From Planctomycetota bacterium (GTDB lineage: Bacteria > Planctomycetota > Planctomycetia > Planctomycetales > Planctomycetaceae): DNA of 20,325 nucleotides. Positions 8,469-15,788 of the stretch are shown piece by piece. Position 1 is the stretch's first letter, and each line of letters begins with the position of its first letter. The DNA lies in the NCBI GenBank assembly GCA_014584345.1, contig JACTNB010000031.1:1-20325 (forward strand). The letters are read 5' to 3'. Both the position numbers and the translations under genes were made by a program. Under the pieces are notes generated by a model, which saw only the letters and a list, made by a program, of their open reading frames with translations, searched no databases and was not told the DNA's origin.

Positions 8469-9416
8469 ATGGCAAGCAAAAAGTCACCCGTCGACACTGC
8501 GGTGGCTGAACAGAAACCGGGCTGGCGTTCCGTTCTGTTTCAGCCCAAGGTGATTACGATCATCGTGGTCCTGTCCGTACTGCCGCTGTTGCAGAGCCTG
8601 TCACGCAAGTCCGAACAGAAACTGACTACGCAGCCGACTTACCAGGTGGAACGTTCCGCGATCACGCTGGCGGATCGCCCCGATTATGTCCCGGCGGATC
8701 TGCTGGACCGGACCTGGCAGCGCGCGGAACTGCCGGAACGTTTCAGCATTCTGGAACCCGGGCTGGCGGAAAAACTGGGGCGAGCGTTCGAACAGTCTCC
8801 CTGGGTTCGTGAAGTGAAACGCATTCAACTTGCGTATCCCACCACGATCGAAATCGAACTGGAATACCGCCAACCGGTGGCCCTGGTGCGTAGCGCGGAA
8901 GGCTTTTATCCGATCGATCGAGACGGCATTCTGTTGCCCCCCTCGGATTTTTCCGCATCGCAGCTGCCCCGCTATCCGATTGTCGAAAACGTCCGCACAT
9001 TGCCCCGCGGCCCGGCAGGAGTCCACTGGGGTGACTTGGCGGTGTGGGGTGCGGCTCGATTAGTCGACCTGTTGGTTCCCGAGGGAGACACCGCAAAATA
9101 CTGGAAAAAATACGACCTCGCCAGCGTACGCGTGTACGGCGAGGCCGACCTGGAAACCTGTTCCATCGATCATCTGCACCAAATCAGTTACCGCTTGATC
9201 ACGCGGGGGGGGAGCGAAGTAATCTGGGGTATTGCGCCCGGAGTTACCGACCCGACCGAACCGAACGCCGAAACGAAACTGAAACGCCTCAACCTGTATT
9301 ACCGCGACTTCGGGGGCCTGCAATCCGAACAGGGCCCCGTGGAAATCGACCTGAGACGCTGGAAGGATATCGCCCGACGCCCGCTGCAAATGCCCGGAGA
9401 GACCAGAACGCGCTGA
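8469..9416 (+). CDS. Membrane-anchored protein with FtsQ/DivIB-like (POTRA) region
   Basis: A 315-residue protein with a short charged cytoplasmic N-terminus, one transmembrane helix (about 27-45, VITIIVVLSVLPLLQSL) and a long extracytoplasmic part. Residues about 58-140 look like a POTRA domain: a paired L-A-x-x-L-G-R-A-F-E-Q-S-PWV-x-x-V pattern, then YPTTIEIELEYRQPVALV and YPIDRDGILLP. That is the order seen in FtsQ/DivIB (PWV, wPxTLxIxVxExxPVA, lvDxdGxvf). In divisome-bearing bacteria FtsQ recruits FtsB/FtsL. The ATG at 8469 has no obvious ribosome binding site, and the nearest purine-rich stretch is over 20 bases away. The gene stands alone between a terminator and a convergent neighbour, not in a dcw cluster. 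The FtsQ-like assignment is by pattern only. Confidence 0.6.
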   Translation: MASKKSPVDTAVAEQKPGWRSVLFQPKVITIIVVLSVLPLLQSLSRKSEQKLTTQPTYQVERSAITLADRPDYVPADLLDRTWQRAELPERFSILEPGLAEKLGRAFEQSPWVREVKRIQLAYPTTIEIELEYRQPVALVRSAEGFYPIDRDGILLPPSDFSASQLPRYPIVENVRTLPRGPAGVHWGDLAVWGAARLVDLLVPEGDTAKYWKKYDLASVRVYGEADLETCSIDHLHQISYRLITRGGSEVIWGIAPGVTDPTEPNAETKLKRLNLYYRDFGGLQSEQGPVEIDLRRWKDIARRPLQMPGETRTR

Positions 9417-9543
9417 CACTCGCGATCAATACCTTGCCAGCCGCGTCCGCCAGGGCCTGTCTCTTTTTCCCAGGGTATGACCTGCATGCCAGGAATACGA
9501 GTTGCCGATCGATCCCGGCCCCAATATCGCGACGACTGCGACT

Positions 9544-10560
9544 TCAATTACGCTCTGCATCCCGGCGGGCGTCTTGCAGGGTCTGCCTGAGCAGCAGGAT
9601 CATTTCGACCGCCTGCAGGCGACGGGCGAACAAGTCCTCCGGGCTTCCGACTTCGCAACGGCTGCACCAGTCCACAAAGGCGAATGGATCCCAGGGGGAG
9701 CCCTCGGCCGCCATGTTGCCCAGCGTCAGATTCATTTCGCGGGCCATTTCGCGCGCCAGAGGTGCCAGTTCCGCGAAAATGGGATGCTTGCCCACGTGGC
9801 GAAACCAGTATTTCGAATTCCCATAATCCGGTTCGCGGCGATGCATGATGGCATGCCAATAATCTCCAGCGCGATGTGTTCCCGTAAACTCGATGGATTG
9901 AGCAAATTCATGCGAAAGCTTCAATTCATCCAGCCAGAGCAGTAAGCCCGCCTGGATCGCCCTGAAATCGGGCACGTTACGGTCATATTCGACGGGCAGC
10001 CAGGTTTCCGCCTGATGGATGAGCGCGCGTTGCGTGTCGGTGCAACGCCCCTTCCAGGGGACGAGTGTCGGCAACGGCAGGAGATTATCGGACCAGTCGA
10101 TGCGTGGCCCGGGGGCTTCCGTGTCCGGGCCGTAGCCCGCCCGAATCAGCCAGTTCAAGGGCTGGAAACTCGCCGTCGCGTTTTCCAATAACCTCGAGGC
10201 GGGGACCAGCACGGTGCCCGCCTGCCATGCCGGAAACCACAGGCTCGCCAGCGACATGCCGACACTCCGCACCAGAAAATCCGCCGGCGAGGCAGGGACC
10301 AGCGGCAGCCACAGTGGTGTCTGGGCGGCGGATGTCAGATGGTCGAACAGGGCTGATCTCTGATCGGATTCAACCAGACGACTGCACAAGGCGACATGCG
10401 TGGCCCCCGCATCGTGAATCATCGCGGGCAAGGCGGAATGGGGCTGATCCAGTTTCCGGCCGGGAGCCAGACTATGCACTTGAAAATCCAGCTTCTCGTC
10501 GCCATGCGCCGGGGCCAGAACGCCAGGTGTGTTGGTCTCCGTGATGATGAGTAGTTTCAT
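9544..10560 (-). CDS. Conserved protein of unknown function
   Basis: A 338-residue, apparently soluble protein without signal peptide or membrane helix. I do not know a name for it. The striking part is residues 226-262, where T-G-T-H-R-A-G-DYWHAIMHRREPDYGNSKYWFRHVGKHPIF is dense in His, Arg, Trp and Tyr and looks like an active-site or ligand-binding segment. I recall similar YWH-x-x-M-H-R-R-E-x-D-x-x-N-x-K-Y-W-F-R motifs in hypothetical proteins of planctomycetes and other bacteria, without a known role. The N-terminal half (1-170) starts with a beta-strand-like MKLLIITETN and shows no motif I recognise. The ATG at 10560 follows GGAAGGGA on the minus strand; 65 further in-frame codons upstream look noncoding. 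It converges with the FtsQ-like gene. Confidence 0.75.
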   Translation of the reverse strand: MKLLIITETNTPGVLAPAHGDEKLDFQVHSLAPGRKLDQPHSALPAMIHDAGATHVALCSRLVESDQRSALFDHLTSAAQTPLWLPLVPASPADFLVRSVGMSLASLWFPAWQAGTVLVPASRLLENATASFQPLNWLIRAGYGPDTEAPGPRIDWSDNLLPLPTLVPWKGRCTDTQRALIHQAETWLPVEYDRNVPDFRAIQAGLLLWLDELKLSHEFAQSIEFTGTHRAGDYWHAIMHRREPDYGNSKYWFRHVGKHPIFAELAPLAREMAREMNLTLGNMAAEGSPWDPFAFVDWCSRCEVGSPEDLFARRLQAVEMILLLRQTLQDARRDAERN

Positions 10561-11071
10561 GCGTCCCTTCCCCTTTCCGCCGAACAGCAAACAAAATCCG
10601 ACGGCAACCCACAGCCAGACTTCCCCGTCCCATATTTTCGCCGTCCCGAAGGGCACGATGCAAGCCTGTTTTACCCTCATCGGAACATTGCCAATTCCAC
10701 GAGGACAGGGGACCGGCGGGGGCTGCGGTGTATTCCGAGGCTGGAGTTCTATCACATTTAGATTTTCGGGCTGTGTGCCGCTGGCAAAGACTGTGACACC
10801 CGAATTTCCAAGCCTGACAATGCACTAGTCCGCATTTCCCGCACAGTTACCAATGCGGTAAATTTTGTCTCGAAAATGCCTAGCAAACTAGCCGCACCCG
10901 TCAGGAAGCGGGCCAAGCGGGCGGTTCCCCGAGGAACACTTTTGGGACACAACAGCAATTCTGGCAATGTATTGAAAAAAACGAGCCCCAGCTTGGCCCG
11001 CTTCCTGACGGGCGCGGCTAGTTCGTCGAAGTCAGCAATCCTGTTTTATTGATCCGGGCGGGAAATCCGGG
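10561..11071. other. Gene-free region holding a REPIN-like inverted repeat
   Basis: About 510 bases between two minus-strand genes. The only structure I can support is the paired inverted repeat at 10886-11023 and a small TTACC/GGTAA hairpin near 10845-10860. Short open frames here translate to low-complexity sequence and run through the repeat. No convincing promoter for the 10560 gene was found. Confidence 0.6.
10886..11023. repeat. REPIN-like element: two inverted copies of a short palindromic unit
   Basis: Positions 10886-10917 and 10992-11023 are inverted copies of a 32-base unit with a single mismatch, separated by 74 bases. Each arm itself contains a small hairpin, CCCG (or GCCCG) - TCAGGAAG - CGGGC. 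The arrangement resembles a REP doublet (REPIN) or a tiny MITE. A third, single copy of the unit is at 17233-17262. No transposase is present in the window and I see no clear target-site duplication. Confidence 0.8.
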
Positions 11072-12121
11072 CTAGCGACTGGTAAGTTTCGCTTCGGATT
11101 GGCGTTTCTGGTCGGCGACTTCCCGCAGTACGGGGCCACATCGCTCGGCCAAGGCCTGCGAGTAGAGTTGTTGGGCTTGTTCATCCATGTGGAGCCCATC
11201 GAAGAACATCGCGAGCGAGATTCCCGGCACCTGGCGGCAATCGACGAGCCGCGCGGACGTGCTGTGAACGACTTCGAGCAAGCCGGCATCGAATTCATAA
11301 GGTGTCGGCACTGGCATAGCGGCCAGAATGACTTGCACGCCATCCCGTTCCGCCTGGGCAATCAGTTCCAGCAACCGGGAATAATCCGGTTCGGTGGTGA
11401 TGCCGACTCCAGCCTGGGAATTCATGCGGCGATTCAGTTCGTCCATCCCCGCGCGATAGTCGGGAATCATCTGGTCCAGCACGCGGCGTTGAATTCGATC
11501 TCGATTCCCGAACGCCGAGGACAGATAGGATAACGCGAATCCACTCGATGCCTCGAAGCCTTGCAGATCGTAGCGGGCCAACTCGGGACAATCCTGCAGA
11601 GTGCAGTAATATTGCGCCAGGCGATCGGGATGATGCGAGGCGGCATCTCGCAGATGCCCCCCTTCGAATCCGATAATCAAGACGTCGGGCTTGATCCCAC
11701 GCCGGGAAAAATACGTGCGGTACGCATAGAACCAGTCGGCCAGGGCCGTGTTGTCGGGGTTCAGCTTGATCCCTTGTACGACTTGCCCGTACTTCTGCTG
11801 CAATACATCGCGAAACGTGTTCGGATCGACGCCGTACCGCGTCAACGAATTGCCCAGGAACAACACCCGCGTGCCATTCGAGGCAGGCATCTCCGCCAGT
11901 TCCGCGGCAATCTCGGGAAAGGAACGCAAATGGGCAATATCCTTGGACAACTTCTGCCCCGCGAAGCGAAAGCCCAATTCCAGCAGCACGAACATCCCCA
12001 GTACCGTCAGCACCACCAGCCATTCCGAAGATCGTCCCGGCGTGCGGGCAATCGCTGCCTTCGGAGTTGAGGCCGGCTTGTGAGGAGTCTCGGGCGGTTT
12101 TTCCAACAAGATGGTGCTCAT
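11072..12121 (-). CDS. SGNH-hydrolase-like protein, partner of the MBOAT acyltransferase
   Basis: A 349-residue protein with one N-terminal membrane anchor (about 34-52, WLVVLTVLGMFVLLELGFRF) and an extracytoplasmic SGNH-type domain. Block I reads VLFLGNSLTRYGV with candidate nucleophile Ser92. The C-terminal block is FFDGLHM, with Asp308 and His311 as the D-x-x-H pair. Proteins of this kind (AlgX/AlgJ and DltD types) work next to MBOAT proteins to transfer acyl groups onto polysaccharides or cell-wall polymers. The MBOAT gene lies 55 bases upstream on the same strand, so the two form an operon. The ATG at 12121 lacks a strong Shine-Dalgarno sequence. An AlgJ/AlgX-like role in O-acetylation is inferred from context; the acceptor polymer is unknown. 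Confidence 0.82.
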   Translation of the reverse strand: MSTILLEKPPETPHKPASTPKAAIARTPGRSSEWLVVLTVLGMFVLLELGFRFAGQKLSKDIAHLRSFPEIAAELAEMPASNGTRVLFLGNSLTRYGVDPNTFRDVLQQKYGQVVQGIKLNPDNTALADWFYAYRTYFSRRGIKPDVLIIGFEGGHLRDAASHHPDRLAQYYCTLQDCPELARYDLQGFEASSGFALSYLSSAFGNRDRIQRRVLDQMIPDYRAGMDELNRRMNSQAGVGITTEPDYSRLLELIAQAERDGVQVILAAMPVPTPYEFDAGLLEVVHSTSARLVDCRQVPGISLAMFFDGLHMDEQAQQLYSQALAERCGPVLREVADQKRQSEAKLTSR

Positions 12122-12176
12122 GCGGATTCAATCTCTACTGCGTTCGGCCAGGCAGGCACACGGTCATACTCATGGT

Positions 12177-13598
12177 TCAAAACTGAAAATAGATAAATGT
12201 TCCCGCAACTGGCGGGGGAAAACAAAGGCACATCAGCAGCGCATACCCGTATGCCAGGCTGCGCCAACGCCAGTCGATCCGCAGCAACGATTCCAGATCG
12301 CCACGAAATTCCAGCCACGCCTCGAATAGCAGCAGCGGCCCCGCGCAGAACACCAGCATGCCCAGCATCATGCTCGTCAGCGGAGTCCAGGTGAAGTTCG
12401 TCCCGATCAACCACAACAGACTGCATGCCTGCGAAATCGTTTCCGCGCGAAACAGCAGCCAACTCATGCAGACCAGGTGAAACATCAACGTCATGCAGGC
12501 CAGCCGCCGCAAGAGGGAATGATGTTCCGTGCTGCCGGCATCCGAACGGCGGGTTGCCCATAAACGGTAACCACAGAGCAGCACGCCATGAAAGGCTCCC
12601 CAGGCGATAAACGTCCAGTTGGCGCCATGCCACAGCCCTCCCAGCAACATCGTCAACATCAGGTTGCGATAGGTCAGCAGATTTCCCTGACGATTCCCCC
12701 CCAGCGGAATATAGAGATAGTCCCGCAACCATTGAGACAGACTGATATGCCAGCGTCGCCAGAAGTCGCTGGGATCGATCGCAAAATAAGGCATGCGGAA
12801 ATTCACCATCAGGTCGAATCCAAGCCACTTCGACACGCCCCGGGCAATCGACGAATATCCGGAAAAATCGCCGTAGATCTGGAAGGCGAACGCATACACG
12901 CCCACCAGCACTTCCGGTCCCGTCAGTTCGTGCAGAGGGGTTGCGAAGATCGTGTTGACCAGCACCGCCATATTGTCCGCCACCACGATTTTCTTGAACA
13001 GCCCCAGTACCACCAGAAACAAGCCCTCGCGAAAATACTCCGGCTTCCAGATGCGCGGCTGGATCACCTGGGGTAGAAAGTGCGCCGCTCGTTCGATCGG
13101 TCCCGCCACCAGTTGCGGAAAAAAGGAAACATACACCGCGAAATCCAGCAGACTCCGCGTCGCCGAGCAGGCCCCCCGATACACGTCGATGGTGTAACTC
13201 ATCGTCTGGAAGGTGTAAAACGAAATGCCCACCGGCAGTATGATCTGCAACGTCGGCAGAAACGCCGGCATGCCGACCGTCCGCAGCAGCGTATCGAGTT
13301 CGGTCGCAAAGAAGCCGTAATACTTGAAAAAGGCCAGGATCCCCAGATTGCTGCAGAGGGATAGCGTCAGCAACATTCGTTTGCGACGGGACGAGCGACT
13401 CGAGGCAATTCCCAACGCCACGCTGTAATCGATCAGCGTGGAAACCGCGATCAGGCTCAGAAAACGCCAGTCCCAGCAGCCATAAAAATAGTAGCTGGCC
13501 AGCAGCAGCAACACGTTTTGTCCACGATGGCGCAGGCGATAATACAGTGCCGCCACCACAATGAAAAACAGCCAGAAGGCAAAACTGTTGAACAGCAT
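12177..13598 (-). CDS. MBOAT family O-acyltransferase (AlgI-like)
   Basis: A 473-residue polytopic membrane protein of the membrane-bound O-acyltransferase family, AlgI/DltB type, which passes acetyl groups from a cytoplasmic donor across the membrane. Signatures in order are LLLASYYFYGCWDWRFL (31-47), LPVGISFYTFQTMSYTIDVYRG (121-142), SFFPQLVAGPIER (158-170), FQIYGDFSGYSSIARG (239-254), DFWRRWHISLSQWLRDYLYIPLGG (278-301) and LLGGLWHGANWTF with the invariant His324. All are intact and the length is typical. The start is an ATG without a clear ribosome binding site. It is followed after 55 bases by the SGNH-like partner. No alginate or teichoic-acid genes are nearby, so the modified polymer is unknown. 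Confidence 0.93.
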   Translation of the reverse strand: MLFNSFAFWLFFIVVAALYYRLRHRGQNVLLLLASYYFYGCWDWRFLSLIAVSTLIDYSVALGIASSRSSRRKRMLLTLSLCSNLGILAFFKYYGFFATELDTLLRTVGMPAFLPTLQIILPVGISFYTFQTMSYTIDVYRGACSATRSLLDFAVYVSFFPQLVAGPIERAAHFLPQVIQPRIWKPEYFREGLFLVVLGLFKKIVVADNMAVLVNTIFATPLHELTGPEVLVGVYAFAFQIYGDFSGYSSIARGVSKWLGFDLMVNFRMPYFAIDPSDFWRRWHISLSQWLRDYLYIPLGGNRQGNLLTYRNLMLTMLLGGLWHGANWTFIAWGAFHGVLLCGYRLWATRRSDAGSTEHHSLLRRLACMTLMFHLVCMSWLLFRAETISQACSLLWLIGTNFTWTPLTSMMLGMLVFCAGPLLLFEAWLEFRGDLESLLRIDWRWRSLAYGYALLMCLCFPPPVAGTFIYFQF

Positions 13599-13881
13599 GG
13601 GATATCCATAACCACATGACCCAGGAAAATCACCACGTACTTATACCTCGTGGCGCGGAATCCCCGTGCTGGGGTTCCCTGGTTAATCCTAGGTTGGACT
13701 TCCCCCTTCGTATGATATATTCCCTCAAGAAAACGCCGGGAAGCAGTGGGTCAGGCCGATGATAACGATTAGCGGGCCTGATTTCTTTCCCTGCGATTGC
13801 CCTGGCCTGCATCTGAATCAAGGCCGGCTGAAAACCAGCGGGAACCAGGGCATAGGGTTGTGGGACATCGATGCGGGTATC
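13599..13881. other. Intergenic region between the CheY-like and MBOAT genes
   Basis: This stretch of 283 bases holds no gene. A bulged hairpin (GGAA-T-CCCC / GGGG-TTCC, 13657-13678) lies in the presumed MBOAT leader. TGCCCTGG/CCAGGGCA (13798-13805 and 13855-13862) could form a stem around an inner GCTG/CAGC stem downstream of the CheY-like gene. Neither has a T tract. An A+T-rich patch at 13709-13722 could be part of a minus-strand promoter, but no well-spaced hexamer pair was found. Confidence 0.4.
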
Positions 13882-14253
13882 TCAGGCCTGGACGGGAACC
13901 TGCACCCACTTTGCCAACTTTTCCTTCAGCATCACTGGTGTGAAGGGCTTCACCAGGTAATCGTTGACGCCATACTGAATCGCTTCCAATACCTTGGAGC
14001 GAGCCCCCTCGGTCGTCACCATGATCACGGGAACCTCCCGGTTGATCATGCGGATCGACTTGAGTAATGTCAGTCCATCCATGTTGGGCATGTTCCAGTC
14101 CGTGAACACAACATCGACCGGATTCGAAACGAACAGTTCCAGCGCCTGCACTCCATCCTCGGCTTCCAGAACCGAATGGCAATTCAACGACGCCAGGGTT
14201 TTCTTGGCAATCAAGCGGGTCGTACGTGAGTCATCCACTACTAAAATGTTCAT
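13882..14253 (-). CDS. CheY-like single-domain response regulator
   Basis: This 123-residue protein is a lone receiver domain. All phosphorylation residues are intact: Asp8 and Asp9 in the acidic pocket (ILVVDDS), phospho-acceptor Asp52 in FTDWNMPNMDG, Thr80 in VIMVTTEG and Lys102 in DYLVKPFTP. There is no output domain, so it should act like CheY by protein-protein contacts once phosphorylated by a histidine kinase encoded elsewhere. Its upstream neighbour on the same strand, 244 bases away, combines a CheX/CheC-type phosphatase with a broken receiver, a plausible dephosphorylation partner. A divergent HD-GYP gene lies beyond. Whether it serves motility or another response cannot be told; no kinase or flagellar gene is in view. 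Confidence 0.93.
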   Translation of the reverse strand: MNILVVDDSRTTRLIAKKTLASLNCHSVLEAEDGVQALELFVSNPVDVVFTDWNMPNMDGLTLLKSIRMINREVPVIMVTTEGARSKVLEAIQYGVNDYLVKPFTPVMLKEKLAKWVQVPVQA

Positions 14254-14497
14254 TGGAGTCGCTCTGCAATAAAGTCAGAAATTGGCAATTGGCCCAGTTT
14301 GTTAAACGCGTATTGCCGTTACGCACTCTGTTGGAGTACCGCCGGGAAGGAGGACTGTGGCAACAAGAAACACGGCAGGGACGGGGCCGTTCCTTTCGTG
14401 AACGATGTGGAGTCCGGGTTTCCCGCAGGGAATTATCGACCATGTTGTCCATTTTTTCGCTCCGCGATCACAAAAACTTATTGTATTTATGTAGATT

Positions 14498-15400
14498 TCA
14501 AACAGGGAGTAATTCCTGAGACGTCTTGTTCAGTATTGTGCAGTGGTGGGAGAGTGGATAGCTCATCCATTTGTTAATCATTTGCTGGAGACTGCCAGGC
14601 GACAGGGGGAGTGCCAAGTGATCGCTGGCGACCAGATATTCGACGGGCAGTGGCGTACAATTTGTTTGAGGTTCCGTCAGCATCACGATTGGAAACTGGT
14701 GATGCATTTTTCGCATTTCCCAAACCAACTCTCCTCCCGGCCAATCCGGTAATTCTTCGCGCATCAATACCAGATCGACCGGATGGGACTGCACGAGTTC
14801 CAATGCCTGGGTCCCCCGCTCGCAAGTCCAGAGGTCCGTAAACCCCAGGCGGGCAGATGCGTCGCCGATAGCCTCCTGAACTTCCCGATCGGGATCTACC
14901 ACCAGGATCCGCAACGAGGCACTGGATACAAATCCGCAAGCGAGAGTTAAGGGGCCCAGTTCCGTCTGGAAACTAAACTGTTTCGGGCGGGCGGACCTGG
15001 GAAATTCCTTCAGTGGAGAATCCTGCTGCACGATTCGCGGCAGCCCCAGTTTCAGGTTCAGGCTTCTCATCTTATCCTTAGTCCCCCCACCGATGATGTT
15101 GGCCAGTTCGCACATACTGTCTCGAACCAAGTCGTCGATTTCTTCGGTGGGCAGATCCAGCAGGCGTTCCACCACGGCACAGGCGGTTTGCCGGGGAAAA
15201 CTCAGGCGAATGGCCCCGGTTGCTTCCCCCGTCAGGCCGATCACCGATGTGACATCCTGGTAATCCCTCGTGGCCTCCACATAGTCAGCGTGATGCCGCA
15301 ACGGCGCGCATCCCAACATCACTTCGAAGGCATCCCGCGATGCTTCCCACAAGGCAGGGAGGAATTGGGCCGTGAATGAAGGGTCCGGTTTTTCGGACAT
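14498..15400 (-). CDS. CheX/CheC-type phosphatase fused to a degenerate receiver domain
   Basis: A 300-residue protein. Residues about 10-160 resemble CheX/CheC/FliY-type CheY-P phosphatases; the helix DSMCELANIIGGGTKDKM (95-111) keeps the catalytic E-x-x-N pair as Glu98 and Asn101. Residues about 163-280 are a receiver domain: LRILVVDPD supplies acidic residues 169 and 171 and VMLT supplies Thr242. However, the phospho-acceptor position is Arg214 (VLMREELPDWPGG) and the conserved Lys is Leu264, so it should not be phosphorylated. The ATG at 15400 is chosen because GGAG precedes it by eight bases; 23 more in-frame codons upstream lie in A+T-rich noncoding DNA. Next to the CheY-like gene, it probably dephosphorylates that receiver or another one. 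Domain identities come from motifs. Confidence 0.8.
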   Translation of the reverse strand: MSEKPDPSFTAQFLPALWEASRDAFEVMLGCAPLRHHADYVEATRDYQDVTSVIGLTGEATGAIRLSFPRQTACAVVERLLDLPTEEIDDLVRDSMCELANIIGGGTKDKMRSLNLKLGLPRIVQQDSPLKEFPRSARPKQFSFQTELGPLTLACGFVSSASLRILVVDPDREVQEAIGDASARLGFTDLWTCERGTQALELVQSHPVDLVLMREELPDWPGGELVWEMRKMHHQFPIVMLTEPQTNCTPLPVEYLVASDHLALPLSPGSLQQMINKWMSYPLSHHCTILNKTSQELLPV

Positions 15401-15788
15401 GGTACTAGCTCCAGTAAACGGACATCCCAATGAACTACACGTACTATTCCTGTAATTCATGAAAAACATGCATGACGGAGTATCTAATTCAAGGATGCCG
15501 CAACTTATTGCCTACGATATAAGTATTTATTTGAAATTAGGTGTTTTTCATGAACTTTTCATGTAAGCACAGACCTCAGGATGAAAAACCGGTATTGACG
15601 GAATAATCGTTCTCATCGATACCGATTTGCGAGAATTATCGCTCCACCATGCGGCATTCCCCTCAAGCAGGGAAATTACAGGACAGAACGAACCTAGGAT
15701 AGAATATTAGGCGTATTGATTGCGGTTATCCCGTGCGCTCATTTTGCTGACGGGAGGCTGCTGTAGAAATCCAGGGAGAAAATTCACA
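15401..15788. promoter_or_regulatory. Divergent intergenic region between the CheX-like and HD-GYP genes
   Basis: A stretch of 388 bases clearly richer in A+T than its surroundings and without a gene, so it must hold the promoters of both divergent genes. For the HD-GYP gene a TAGAAT hexamer (15700-15705) is the best -10 candidate, with only a poor -35 (TTACAG, 15676-15681); TTGACG at 15595-15600 has a weak partner. A 13-base inverted repeat occupies 15456-15554. The HD-GYP ribosome binding site GGGAGA is at 15774-15779. Confidence 0.5.
15456..15554. repeat. Perfect 13-bp inverted repeat in the divergent promoter region
   Basis: TTCATGAAAAACA (15456-15468) and its exact reverse complement (15542-15554) are separated by 73 bases. 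The left arm runs into CATGCATGA, and another TTCATG follows the right arm (15558-15563), so several TCATG/CATGA half-sites cluster here. Candidate binding sites for a regulator acting on both divergent genes, or a looping operator. Confidence 0.6.

Noticed and set aside
10886..11023. Insertion sequence with terminal inverted repeats
   Set aside because: Only 74 bases separate the arms, with no transposase and no visible target duplication; a REPIN- or MITE-like repeat fits better.
12118..13617. 499-codon frame on the same strand as the MBOAT gene
   Set aside because: The MBOAT frame contains all family motifs; this offset frame is Gly/Arg/Asp-rich with none.
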